This document shows positions 21,059-33,094 of a stretch of 64,000 nucleotides of DNA, in pieces. Source of the stretch: Anaeramoeba flamelloides (lineage: Eukaryota; Metamonada; Anaeramoebidae); NCBI GenBank assembly GCA_027625915.1, contig JANTQA010000018.1, positions 596,501 to 660,500 of the forward strand, read 5' to 3'. Position 1 is the stretch's first letter; the number at the start of each line of letters is the position of its first letter. Below the pieces are notes generated by a model. That model was given only the letters and a program-made list of their open reading frames with translations. It made no database searches and was not told the DNA's origin. The position numbers were made by a program, and so were the translations under genes.

Positions 21059-24000
21059 TTATAATTTTGATAATTTTTGAGACAAATTAAATAAATTATA
21101 AATAAATAAGAGTGGATTTGTTTGATAGAAACCAGAAACATCTTTTTCTAAAAAGAAATTGATTAAATTATTTAAATTATCTTGATTGTAAGTTTTTAAA
21201 ATTGTTTTTGCTTTTCAGTTGTTAAGGTTAGTTGCTCTGTTGATTTTTGGATGCTATTTTTTGTTGTTGATTTATTATTATTTTCATTTTTATTGTTTTT
21301 GTTGTTGTTATTATTGATATTAGTAGTAGTAGTAATTTTAGGATTATTATTGTTGTTCTTGTTACAATTTTTGCTGTTATAGTTTTTGTTTTCATCATCA
21401 AAAGCAAAAGCAAAAAGCAAATGAAGTTAAATTTAAATTATAAAATTCTGAGAGAAAAAATGGATAAAATTCAGGAATTGAAGAGAAATAATCAGTAACT
21501 TGATTGATTGATCGACTAACTTTTCTTTTCTTTTTTTCAATTTCTTTTTCTTTTTCTAGATCTGGTTTTCCAGATGTTTCTTTTTCAATTACTTTTTCCT
21601 TTTCATTTTTTTTTTCCTTTTCCTTTTCCTTTTCCTTTTCTTTTTCTTTTTATTTTTCCTCTTCCACCTCATCTTCCTCTTCCTTTTCCTTTTCTTTTCC
21701 CGTTTTAAATTCTTTTTTCCTTTTCCTTTTTTAATTGAATCGGAAAAGTGTTAAAAATCAAATCTCGAAATAATTTTGATCTTAAACAAAGTATAAATTT
21801 ATTGATTTGAATTGATTTGATTTTAAAATCAACATTTTTTTTTTCATTCTTGTTCGTCATAGTCTTCTTTTGCTTCTTGTTCTTTTTAATTTTTAGGTTG
21901 ATGAGAAAATTTTTTTTTTCAAAATTTTCATATTTCTTGATATAATTTTGAAAATCATTCAATAATTTTTCATTTGAAAATAAATATTTCCTGATTTGAG
22001 TTACTTTTCTTTTTTCTTCTTCAATTTTTTTATTTTCTTCTTCTTCTTCTTCTTCTTCTTCTTCCTTATTTTGATTTCCTTCTTCTTTCTGTTCTTTCTT
22101 ATTTTTACAATTTGTTTTATTGATGTCATCATTTATATTTTCATTATTCTTCTTGGTTTTTTTGCCATTGTTCTTGTAAATTATTTTTTGGTTTGTCTTT
22201 AAATTCGTCTTCAAACTCTTTTCTTGTTTTTCAAATTGGATTAGATTTAACAATTTGAAAATTTCAAGAATTATTTGCTTTTCTTTAAAATTCAAAGAAA
22301 CAGGGCAATATAACCATTTTAAAAATAATTGTTTTTGCTTTTTAGTTAATCCATTTTTGAATTCATTTTTGATTGTTTTCCATTCTTTACCAATTCTCAT
22401 CAACATTATTTCTTTTTCTGCAATTAATTTATTTGGGAAATTATTTGATTTTTCATTGATATTGAAATAAGAAGAATGTGAAGTCAAAGAAGATGAAGAC
22501 GACGATGATGATGATGATGTTGAAATAAATTGATTTTAATAATTCTCAAAATCTTGGATTAAAATTTGATTTGGGTTTAACAAATCAATTGCACTTTTTT
22601 TGTTATAAAATTTTTTACATTTAATAAAAGATTTCTTTTTGAAATAATTTTTTGGTCAGTTTTTTCATTATTTACAAATAATAAATAAAATAGAAATTCT
22701 GTTTGATTATGAAAAATAGCTGTATGGGAAATTGTATTTTGCTCTTGTTTATTTAGTTTAAATAAACATGGATAAGGTAGGAATATTAAGGGTATTTTAT
22801 CGATTTGAATTAATTCTTTAAATACTTGGATATTCCCTTCTTTGGCTGATTTAATTAACTTTTTTTGAAAATTGAGATTTCTTTTTATTATATTTTGTAT
22901 TTTGTTTAGATCTTTTTCATTAAGATAATCATTTCCATAAGAAATATTAAGTTCGATAATAGATTTATTGATTTTTAAGGATTGTATAAATTCTTGAATA
23001 TTTTTTTCTTGATCTTCTTTATATTCATCATATATCATTTGATTATCATAAAGATCCAAGTCGGTTAAGGTTCGGTTTATCTTTAAGGCTTTACTTAAAA
23101 ATTTCATTCCCTCTGTTCCAATTTCATTGGTCATAAAGTTCAATCTGGTAAGGGTTTGGTTTATCTTTAAGGCTTCACTTAAAGATTTCATTGCTGGGTC
23201 TCCAATTTCATTCATAGAAAGATCCAAGTCAGTAAGGGTTTGGTTCTTCTTGAGTGACTCACTTAAAGCATTCATTCCCTTTGTTTCAATTTGGTTCCCA
23301 CGAAGTTTCAAGTCAACTAGTGCTTTGTTTATCTTAAAGGCTTCACTTAAAAATTTCATTCCCTTGTCTCCAATTTCATTCCCAGAAAGATCCAAGTCTG
23401 TAACTGTTTGGTTTACTTTTAATGCCTCATTTAGGTGTTTGGTTCCCTTGGATCCTATTTCATTATCAGAAAGGTTCAACCAGGTAAGGGCTTGGTTTAC
23501 TTTTAAAGCTTCACTTAAAGACTCGATTCCTTTAGCTCCAATTTGATTCCAAGAAAGATCCAAATCGGTAAGCGTTTGGTTCTTCTTTAGGGCTTTACTT
23601 AGAGATTTCATTACTGGGTCTCCAATTTTATTCTCAGAAAGCTTCAATTGGGTTAGGGTTTGATTTATCTTGAGTGACTCACTTAGTGAATTTATTCCCT
23701 CTGCTTCAATTTGATTTACAGAAATGTTCAAGTAAGTAAGCGTTTGGTTGACTTTGAAGGCTTGACTTAAAAATTTCATTCCTTTGTCTCCAATTTGATT
23801 CCCATAAAGGTCCAAACGGATAAGCGTTTGGTTGACTTTCAGAGACTCACTTAAAACTTTGGTTCCTTTGTCTCCAATTTGATTCTCATAAATGTCCAAT
23901 TCGATAAGGCTTTGGTTGACTTTTAAAGCTTCGCATAGTGGTTCTATTTTTCCCAATCTTCCAATTTGATGATAGGAAAGATCCAAGTAAGTAAGGGTTT

Positions 24001-24099
24001 GATCATTTAAGATGCTTTGTAAATCGTTTTCCAATTGTTCTTTATGCCTTTGGTTAATTATGTTATTTGGGTTCGATAGGTCATTTATAATTTCAAACA
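21059..24099 (-). pseudogene. Broken LRR-ankyrin-BTB gene
   Basis: From 24099 (a possible TGATCAG acceptor) down to about 22920 the frame encodes some eleven 28-residue ribonuclease-inhibitor-type leucine-rich repeats with the consensus NQTLTxLDLSxNxIGxKG. They are followed by an ankyrin-like stretch (SAKEGNIQVFKELI) to about 22536, then a Ser/Lys/Glu-rich linker, and FKIKSIQINKFILCLRSKLF (about 21815-21760), which resembles the start of a BTB domain. Downstream SINQVTDYFSSIPEFYPFFL and FFLEKDVSGFYQTNP resemble later BTB parts. The frame is broken by shifts in short A/T runs near 22610, 21712 and 21410, again near 21205, and by TAA at 22536-22538 and near 21650. No ATG precedes the first repeat, so an upstream exon is missing or lost. 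LRR units are well kept, suggesting recent decay. Repeated sequencing errors in A/T runs are the alternative. Confidence 0.75.
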
Positions 24100-24555
24100 G
24101 CTGATCAATTCAAAAAAACCAAAAGAAAACTTTTTATTTTGTGTTTTGATTTTGTTGTTTTTTTTCTTGATTTGATTTTTTTTTGTTTATTCAAAAAAAA
24201 ATCAATTTCAATTTAAGAGAAGAAAAAAATTGAATTGAAAATAAAATAATTTCTTATTCCAAATATAAAAAAAATGAAAAAAAAGATAATTTTAAGGACT
24301 TGTTTTGGATTTATCAAATAGTCTCAAGCCTTTTGGCCCAATCTCATTTAAAATTTGAACAAAATATCTTTAAAATATTCTACAATTAGAATCAAAAAAT
24401 GTCTTTATGTCATTTTTTTTATGAAAAATCAACAAAACAAATTCACAGCTAACTAAACTCGAACACCTTGTTCAGAAATATAAAAACAAAAAAGTAAAAT
24501 AACCATGATTTTCTCAATCCAAAAAATAAAAATATTATCAAACAATTCCCAATCA

Positions 24556-25868
24556 AAAACTCGTACTTTCAAAGATAATATTGTCTATGAGTTTTGATCT
24601 GTTGGCTATTTGTAATTGGTTACATGGTTTTCCTAAATTAGAAGCAAACATGAAAAAAGGATTGTGGGTTTTCTCTTTGTTTTTGTTCATTTGCCGTTGT
24701 GGAAAAAAAGTGAAACACGTTTTTAATTGGGAACATTAATAGAACCTGAAAATGAAAAGTAAGATCAATGAAAAAAAGAATAAATAAATAAATAAAAACA
24801 AAGTGAAGTATTCGCCACAATAACAGTTTTTTAAATACTATCTTTAGAAGGGATTTTTCTTTGATTGATCAATTATTAAAAATTTGTTCTAAAAATTGAC
24901 TATTTTTGAGATCTCCAAAACCACAACAATTTCTAAAAATCAATTGACATCGATTGTATTTGTTGGGTTGATTGAAAATAATATAATGGGTTATTATTTG
25001 AAGTTAATTGGTTTCTTCTTTTTATTGATTTTACTTTTCATTTTCAGGTTCTATTAAGGATTAGTCGAATTAAATTCCCAGTGGATATTACTTTTATACC
25101 CACAACACGAATTATGAACTCAAAAGAATGTTGAGTTAATAGATCTTGTTAAAATGTAAAATTTAGGTTGTTTTTGAGGAAGGCAAAAAAAATTTACTTT
25201 CCAAATGCAAATTTTTCACTCAAAATTTTCGACTTCCAAAATGATATTGGGAAAATGTCACTCCACTTTATATTGAAGTATGTTAGAGTTGGTGGTGAGT
25301 GTAGCCACCCATTTGAAAAGAAAGTGGAGTGACATTTTCCCAATATCAAAAAAAATAGCTTTTTATTTTTGACTTGCTTTGTTGGGATTTTTCGAAAAGT
25401 TTTTGGATCAATAAATGATTTTAGTCAAAATCTTAAATTGCTAAAAATTGGCAATATTTTGACTTTCCCTCAATTCAATATATTTTTAGGTTCTTAGTCT
25501 GTTTACTGCTTTGTATTTCAATGCTCACAGAGCATAAAATTCAGATATTCCTTAATGTTCCCAATTAAAAACCGTGTTTCACTTTTTTTCCACAACAGTT
25601 AGTTCTTTTTGTATATGGTTCCAACGTTCTTTTTGTTTTTTCTTGAATTGAAGTTCACAAGAACACTTTCCAGGATGAGTATTGGATTCTCTTTTATTTT
25701 TTTGAACAGAATCTACTTGTCCCAAATACTCCAAACATTTGTTTTTTTTTAGTCTTTCTTGGATTAAATTTTTTTTTGTTTGTCTTTTTTCTCTCAGAAA
25801 ATTAAATTCCCTTTTTCAATAAAAATTGGTTTGGGGTTTTGCGAAAGGCTTTTTCGGACTCTTTTCAT
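24556..25868 (-). pseudogene. Unrecognised minus-strand gene split by a foldback element
   Basis: Coding-like sequence starts MKRVRKSLSQNPKPIFIEK at 25868 and continues, after a frame change near 25800, as a Lys-rich segment with GKCSCELQFKKKQKERW (about 25660) up to 25597. A 0.9 kb inverted-repeat element (24696-25596) intervenes. Beyond it the strand encodes TANEQKQRENPQSFF and, after one more shift near 24652, NLGKPCNQLQIANRSKLID to a TGA near 24556. I do not recognise the family. The two halves being one gene is inference from adjacency and matched composition. Confidence 0.4.
24696..25596. mobile_element. Foldback element with 44-bp inverted ends and a nested perfect hairpin
   Basis: The ends (24696-24739 and 25552-25596) are complementary over 44-45 bp with one base inserted, starting GTTGTGGAAAAAAAGTGAAA. 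Inside, 24738-24775 is complementary to 25018-25055 (AGAACCTGAAAATGAAAAG). Further in, a perfect 27-bp inverted repeat containing GGGAAAATGTCACTCCACTT lies at 25243-25269 and 25321-25347. A partial relative is at 45618-45925. No obvious target duplication. Confidence 0.7.
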
Positions 25869-27477
25869 GTCGACTTTCACAAGAATAAAATTTTGAAAAT
25901 TTATTTTTTATCTCTTTTCACATTTGAATAAAAATAAAATATGAATAATTTTTAATTTTTAAAGTTTGATTTCTCAATATCCAAGATTGTTTTCTTTTTT
26001 TTTTGATCTTTTTAAACTATAATTCTAAATTTAAATAGAAATTAGAGAAAATATATTGTTCTCAATTATAAATTCTGATGATTCATAATTAATCTTTTCA
26101 ATTTTTCAATAATATGAATAATATTTTCATTTTTCCTTTTTTTTTTCGTTTTTAAAGATATTATTTTTATTTTAAAATTTCAAATAATAAATTTTATTTC
26201 AAGATCACAAATATAAGATATTTTTTGGGATTTGTATGATATTTTTTTGTTTACAAATCCTGAAATTTGAAAACAAACTATTTTTTTTTCAAAATATACT
26301 GACTTACAATTCTGCTTTACTATTCCAAACGTCTCTTAAAATAATAGGTATTTGACTTTTATAATGTGTTTTTTTATGAAAATTCAAACTTGGATTGTTA
26401 AAAAAATTTCTTTTTTTTTTCCTTGTAATTTAAGGTATGAGGTTAAAATATATCTTATCTGTTGTTAGTATTCCAGAATTTGAGATATAAAAACAAAAGC
26501 ACTTTATGGTACTTTATAGTATTCTATAGTACTTTCTGAATTCATAAACTTAAATTTATAAATTTTTTAAAAGATTTAAACCGGGTTTTATAATCTACTA
26601 GACTCAATTAAGTCATTTTTTTTTTTTTATCATAAACTTTTTCTTTGTGGAATTTTAAGAAAATAATTTCTGGTAACTACAGATAAAATTGAAATTATAA
26701 CTTGTAAAAGTTTAACATAGTATTATAATCAATGTGGAAATATTTTGAGAATTCCTTTTATTATTATAAGAAAAGTTTGATAATTTTCTGATCTTCTTAT
26801 TTCCAATTCTAACAAAGTGAATTAAGATGTAAAATAACAAATATAATTTTGTCATTAAATCTGTTATTTAAAGTTATTTTATTATAGTTTAACCAAAATT
26901 TTTACAACATTATTTAATTGATTCTAGTGAGATTTGCAAATATCTCGATTTAAAAGTAATTGAGCGTATTTTCCCCCAAGAAACTAAATTATGTGTTCAA
27001 TAAAAACTCAAAAAAAGGTGTTTGATAATTCGGGGGGTGTTTGGAAGAGTAATAAATTCCATTTGCTTATTGAAAAAAACTTTTATATACAATTATTTTT
27101 TTTTTTTAATTTCTAAAAAAGCTAATATTATTATTATAAGAACAAATAAAAATATTTGTTCTCTCTAATCTTCAAAAAAGGGATAAGAGTCCAGTAATAA
27201 AAGATTTTGAAAGGTGACTAAATGTAAATTATATCATTTATGGCCAAAAAAAACAAAATGGAAAAAAAGGCATTTTTTTACTATGTCAATTCAAGAAATT
27301 TTAGACTAATGTTCAAAATCATTCTTTTTTAAGAACGTCAGGTGCATGCAGATTTATACTTTTTATTATTTTTAAGAATTTACTGACATCTGGGAAAGAA
27401 AAGTGGAAATTCGATCTCATTTAAAGGATCATAGATCTAGTTTTTCTCTGTAAATTTACCATGTTTTATCCCCGCAG
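25869..27477. other. Intergenic, AT-rich
   Basis: No gene or clear repeat is seen. Several homopolymer runs and a short triplication of ACTTTATGGTACTTTATAG type at about 26500-26535. Confidence 0.5.
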
Positions 27478-27844
27478 AAGTGTAAATATGAATGTGTAAA
27501 AATAGATTTTTTATAATTTTAAACATGAAAAAAAGGTTTTATGTCTTTATCCAAATTACATTCATATTAAATATAATCTCTGATTATCTTAATAGACTAA
27601 TAATAATTATAATCAAAAAATCGTTTTTTTATCATCAATTCTTTTAATTTAAAAAAAAATCATTTATCAAACAAATTATTGGTTCTCGCCAAATAATTTT
27701 ATATTGAAAATCTATTCAAGCTCAAAAATAAAACATTTGTTTTTGTTTAAGATTACCAAAATTTGGATAAAGACATAAACCCTTTTATTCATCTTTAAAA
27801 TTTTATAAAATTTATTTTTTACAACATTCCATATAAACACTTGT
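27478..27844. mobile_element. Foldback element (AAGTGTAAATATGG-end family), copy 1
   Basis: The ends AAGTGTAAATATGAATGTGTAA and their approximate complement (ACATTCCATATAAACACTTG) are long inverted repeats enclosing about 370 bp. The element matches 63205-63575 along its length, including TCCAAATTTTGGT-type inner sequence and GATTATCTTAATAG-CTAATAATAAT. Confidence 0.75.
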
Positions 27845-28001
27845 AAGATGATGAAAATGTAGAATTTTTCTTCGATGTTTTTGTTAACTCAATTGAGGGG
27901 ATAAGATCCTTTGAAGAACAAATATTCCAAAGTGCCATTAAAAAATAACAAATTCGTTTTTATTGTTTTGTTTTGTTTTATTGTGCTGACGAGTTAGATC
28001 C

Positions 28002-28213
28002 TTATTTGAAAATATACATAGCTTCTCATTTTTTTTCATTTGTTCAAAAATCACCAGTTATATTTCTTCTTTTTGGTTCTCCTTCCAGACTCATAGCAAT
28101 GAGTTTATTCTTGTACTGGGAACGTATCAATCACCTTTCTTCTAACTCGGCAATATCATATTCTATCACTTTGTACAATCTCATTTTTCTCTTTCTTGGA
28201 GGGCAAAACTCAA
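28002..28213 (-). pseudogene. Short coding-looking relic, unrecognised
   Basis: On the minus strand a run of about 70 codons reads PPRKRKMRLYKVIEYDIAEL, then QYKNKLIAMSLEGEPKRR and so on. It is broken only by three TGA codons and contains no TAA or TAG before its end at 28002, which is unusual in this AT-rich DNA. The family is unknown. It is probably a decayed exon. Confidence 0.35.
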
Positions 28214-28894
28214 ATTAGAACAAGGAGATTATTTCAAAATCAAAACAATAAACATTTTTATTCTTCAGATATTTTTAGCAACAAAAATTTTTTTTTCTAA
28301 AAATTATCATTTTGTTTTTGAGATTATTAATTTCTAATCTTTTCAATTTCTTGAATTGAATAACCTATTTTATAAAATTAATTATTTAGATATTTTTTCA
28401 ATTTATTTTTTTTTTATTGGTACTTGATCCATTAATGTTGTTAAAAACATCTAAAGAATAATAAATATTTTTTTAACAAACTAATATCTAATATTTGATA
28501 TTTCTTTTAAATTATGTGTTCTTTGATAATTATTCTTCTTTATTTAAATTAAAAAATCAAAATATCTATATTCTCTTTTTTTTTTATTTGGAAATTGGTA
28601 TTAACTTGATGCAAAATTAAACTTCATCGAAGTAAAAAATATCATTTTTCTACCCAATTTATTGAAAAATATAATTTATATATCGAAATATGATTTGTAT
28701 AATGATAAACTTAAAATTTGGATTTTTCAAAGTAGAATAAAAGTGTTTTTTAAATCTTTACTAAAACTCCTTTAATATTTATTAAAATATTTGAACAAAT
28801 AATTTTGTTTCAATTAATTTTTAGATGTTATGATTGGTGGTTGGAATTAATAAAATAATATTTTGAGATAGTATAAAAATACAAAATCAATTAC

Positions 28895-29476
28895 TAAACT
28901 CCATTTCGCTCAAGTGGCCCTACAAAAAATTAAAAATCCACTTGTTTTTGAAGAATCCCCCAAACTTAGATTGTTTGGAAATACAAGAAATAATAAACTT
29001 TGTATTAGAGTTTGTTTAAGAATGAAAGGCTTAAACAAACAATAAATTTCAAAAAAAAACAAAAAAAAAAACAAAAAAAAAATGTATAAAAATTTTTTCT
29101 TTGACTTTCATTGGAATGTATAGTGCAATTTTTTCTCAATTTCTTTAGGAAATTAAAATTTTTAAGGATAATATTTTTTATATGCAGATGTCGAAAATTG
29201 TAAAATAACATATAAAACATCACTTTTTTAATGTTAATTTGGAGTTCCAAACATATTTTTTTTTCAAATTTAATTTAAAAAATAATAATAAAGAAAAGAA
29301 GAATAAAAAAAAACAAAAAAAAAATTATAAAATGAGAAAAAAATATACAATCTAAGAAAGAATAATTTTAATCTAAAAATTGAAATTTTAGTTTTAGAAG
29401 AATAATGAATTAAACTCATAGAATTTGTGCTATTTCTTCAATAAACTCGGACCCCTTTGACTGAAAAAAGAGTTCA
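28895..29476. mobile_element. TIR element ending in TCAGTCAAAGGGGCCC, copy 1
   Basis: Left end TAAACTCCATTTCGCTCAAG then TGGCCC; right end, read inward, GAACTCTTTTTTCAGTCAAA then GGGGTCC. These match the ends of elements at 40216-40921, 49039-49595 and 54623-55315. The left 110 bp match 49480-49595 and 52670-52790 in reverse complement. No coding. Confidence 0.6.
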
Positions 29477-30593
29477 TATTAGAATATCTTAAACCAGGTT
29501 TTATTATATTTTTAATCTTTTTTTTTATTTTATTGTGATGAAATAATAAAGTAATTGGTTCAATAAACATATTTTACAGAGGAAAATTTAAAATTAAAAT
29601 TAAAATTAAAATTAATATTTACAAGACCTTAATACTCGGTATATATATATATATTGAAAGAATTTTTCATTTTAAATTTCATCAAAAAATCATCAATTTT
29701 AGAAAATGTTATTGTCAATTTGAAATTCAACTTTAAAAAGAAAAAAATGAAATTTTTCTATTTGGTTATGAAAATGATAATATTATTTTCTATATATATA
29801 TTTATTATTATTATTCTTTTCTTTTTTTTTTTCAATAAAATTTATTAATTGCTTGTTTCTATAAATAAATAAATAAATAAAAAATGAAATTTTTAAATCT
29901 TTTTTTGTTTTTTTTTTGAAAAGTAACTCAATTGAATAAGAATTTGAGAGTTCATAAATATTATTTTTTATTTCAAACAATTTCGAAATATAAAATTATG
30001 AATTCATTTTTATATGTGGTATTAACAGATTATCTGTTAAATAATAAATAAAATAAAATATTTTTTTAAAAATTAACTGTAAAAATAAAAATCCCTTGTA
30101 AAAAGATTTTTTTCATCACATAAAAACTCAATAAATCTTTGTTTTTATTTTATCAATGTGTTCAATTTTCTTTTAAAAATCATTTTTCTATTTCAATTTT
30201 GTAATATTTTATAGAAAATCTTGTGATGTATAGATTTTATTACCTAATTTCTCGCTCTTTGTGGGAATGTCTATATTTTTTTTTCATCTAAATAACAGCA
30301 TAAAATGAGAATTTTTACTTAAATAGTTACTAAAAGTTGATCTATTTTCCGAGTGTATATTATTTTATTGGGTGGTGACATTGGTTTTCTAAAAGAAAGT
30401 GAAACTTAGGAGGTATGATTGTTGTTAGAGTTTTTAAATTTGCTGTTTAAATATTTTTATTATTTTATTTTGTTATACAATTAAAAGTTTTCTACTCTTG
30501 TTTAATATTTTGATAAATTTTCAATAATTATCACTAGTTCCCCAATAAATAAACTAATGTAACTTTTATATATCTTTCTTAGAACTCTTTATA

Positions 30594-30792
30594 CAGTCAT
30601 TTTCACTTTTCAGACACAAACTTTCTACGAAATTTAAGGCACAAAAAAAAATCAAAATTAAGGCACAAAATTTAAATTCTAGTAAAATAATTTGTGAAAA
30701 TTAAAATTCCAAAAAATTGTGCCTTAATTTGTGATTTTTTTTTGTGCCTTAAATTTTGTTGAAAGTTTGTGCCTGGAAAGTGGAACTGGCTG
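30594..30792. mobile_element. TA-flanked foldback MITE, copy 2
   Basis: Starts CAGTCATTTTCACTTTTCAG after TA and ends GGAACTGGCTG. The left half (GGCACAAAAAAAAATCAAAA) is complementary to the right half. Same family as 9694-9889. The right-hand TA has mutated to TG. Confidence 0.85.
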
Positions 30793-31460
30793 TGTGTCAA
30801 TCTGTGATGTTGATAAAATAAATTCCTGATGCAAGAATAATAAATTTCCAGATCCTAAAATCGCTTAAAACATTATAAATTGTTGAGGAAACCTATTCAT
30901 TTTTTCTCTTGAAATCAATATTTTTTTTCATCTAACCACTTGAAAATATTTTAAATAATCTCTTATTTAGGTTTTATTTTTAAGGTGGGCTTTCTTAAAT
31001 TCCAATCTAAAATTTTAAGAATTCATCTTAACTTTTAAAATTGTATTCATATAAGACTTCAAGATGGGATTAAAAAGATTGTTATATCATATTATTTTTA
31101 AATTATTTGGTTTTATTTTTATTTTTTTTTTTCCTTCAAATGGTACTGCAGTCTCACTTGGGAATTATTTAATAAATTATTATCTACATTAATAAATATC
31201 ATATAATAATAAAAAAAAAAAAAAAAAAAAGGCTGGGTTTTTTCAAACTAAAATATTATATTCAATTTAAAAAAAAAATAATAATCACTGTAAAATGTGA
31301 AAGGTAAAATATCCTTTTATTTATAATGAATAGAAGTAAAACAAAATTAAAAAAATAATTAAACTAGAAACAAAAAGAATAAAAAGGATTATGTGACTAA
31401 ATAGGATTTTTTTTGACTTTTGAATGGTTAATTAACATCATCTCTTGGAAATATGATGAT

Positions 31461-31646
31461 TTATTTACAATCATTCATGATTTTTGCTTTAACCAATGGT
31501 GGCTTTTTTAATTTTGAATGAACAACATTGGAATTTGAATTTGTTGTAAGTCTCGAATTATAAATAATACGTTCTATTGAAGGTAAATTTTTTAGAGTGG
31601 GTTGAGTATGTGAATAATTCGAATTCAAATTTTTTATCTTATCCAT
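31461..31646 (-). CDS. Possible small gene or last exon, 61 residues, unknown
   Basis: The minus-strand frame starts MDKIKNLNSNYSHTQPTLKN and ends KPPLVKAKIMNDCK. Its composition is hydrophilic and less AT-rich than the flanks, with varied codons, unlike the random open frames nearby that are dominated by Phe, Lys and Ile. No known domain. It could be the terminal exon of a longer gene; no partner exon was found. Confidence 0.35.
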   Translation of the reverse strand: MDKIKNLNSNYSHTQPTLKNLPSIERIIYNSRLTTNSNSNVVHSKLKKPPLVKAKIMNDCK

Positions 31647-33094
31647 GAAAGTATGTTAATATATGTATGTTACGAAAAAAAAATAATCAGTTTTATAAAA
31701 AAAAAAATAACAAAAAGTTAATTTTAGAAATTATTTCTCTTTTGAAAACAAAAGAAATAGATTTACTGAGTGTTTTAAAATCTTTCTGATCTGACAATTA
31801 AATTCATTTTTTTTTGAATTAAAATATAAAAGTTAAAATTAAAAAAAAGTAACATGCTTAGGGAATAGTGAAAAAATTTTAAATAGGATTAAATAAATGA
31901 TTGTCAAACTTATTTGATTAGATCGAAATATAATATGAAATATTATTATTTTATACCTTTTTGGGCTTTCTTATAAGAAACAATCCCGAGTTTTAATCTA
32001 AATTTTGGGGTTTCAAATTTTTTTGTGATTTTTTCTTTTTACTACTTAATTTAAGTTCACTACATCATTGAGAAGCAATCTATAAATATTATTTGTAGAA
32101 ACAAAGAGATTGAACGAACTTTTTATTCAACTTTCTAAAAAATGTTAAAGATTTTTGTAAAGGCAAAGTTTTTCTAAGGTTAAATTGTTAATAGAATAAA
32201 TTTCTCTTGTAGAATCAACAACTTTCCTGTTTTCGATAAATTCCATCCTTGTGTGTTTTATTTCTCAAAAAGGGAACCCAAAATTAGTCCAATGGATTTA
32301 TTCAAAAGATCATATTGACATTTATTTCAAATTTTAAATTTGAAAATGATTAGTTCATGTTTTCAGAACAAAACAATAATGGTTAAACAAGTATTTTTAA
32401 AAATAATTGGGAAAGTGGAAATAAAAAACAAATAACAATTAAGTGACAAATAAAAACATCGTTACAGATGGAGTTTGGAAATGAATTGGGGTAAAATCAA
32501 AAATATTTGAACAAAACTTCTCACGATTTGTTGAAATTTCAAAACAACAGATTATTTTTCGAAATCCTGACCAAATTAAGTTAAAAATCAGCAAAATCTG
32601 AGATATTATACAAATAATTGATGTTTGTATTGTTTACAACTTATTTCAAAACGTTTTTGCTAAAACGTCACTCACAAATTTCTTAAAAAAAAAGTTTTTA
32701 TCAATTTTTTCAAGACTTAATTCAAAAATTAGTCTCTTTTTGATTACTCTGGTTAATTTAACAGTGTTGGAAATTGTTTGTGAATAAATCGAGCCATAAA
32801 AAAAAAAAATCACACTTTTTGGAAGATCTTTTTTCAAAGACTAGTGATAAGGGGTATCAGTAAACGATCTTTAAACACTCCCTAGTTTGTCTTTGTAATG
32901 AAAAAAATAACTTGAAAAAACCAAAAGTCAAAAAAGACCAATAATCTACTTTCTTTGAATAACAGAATCTCAAAACATTGGTTTTATAAAAAAATATTAT
33001 ACATCTCAAAACTTTAACAGTTGTTTGTTTAAAATAAAGTATTACAAAATTCAATTTCATTTTTTTTATTTAACTCACATTATTTATTTTTAAA
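31647..33094. other. Intergenic, upstream of aspartyl-tRNA synthetase
   Basis: AT-rich. Open frames on the minus strand at 32646-32837 and 32857-33060 have non-coding-like composition and no recognisable domain, so I do not call them. The presumed promoter of the synthetase lies at the right edge. Confidence 0.45.

Noticed and set aside
23127-23546. Plus-strand frame across the LRR region
   Set aside because: It is the antisense of regular leucine-rich repeats, which keeps the opposite strand open by periodicity alone.
27600-28300. Alternative genetic code with TGA as Trp
   Set aside because: All intact genes here use TGG for Trp and are open under the standard code; the single TGA-broken stretch is better explained as a relic.
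32646-33060. Two minus-strand frames upstream of AspRS
   Set aside because: Residue content (Phe, Lys, Ile runs) matches random AT-rich DNA, and no domain or splice partner is visible.
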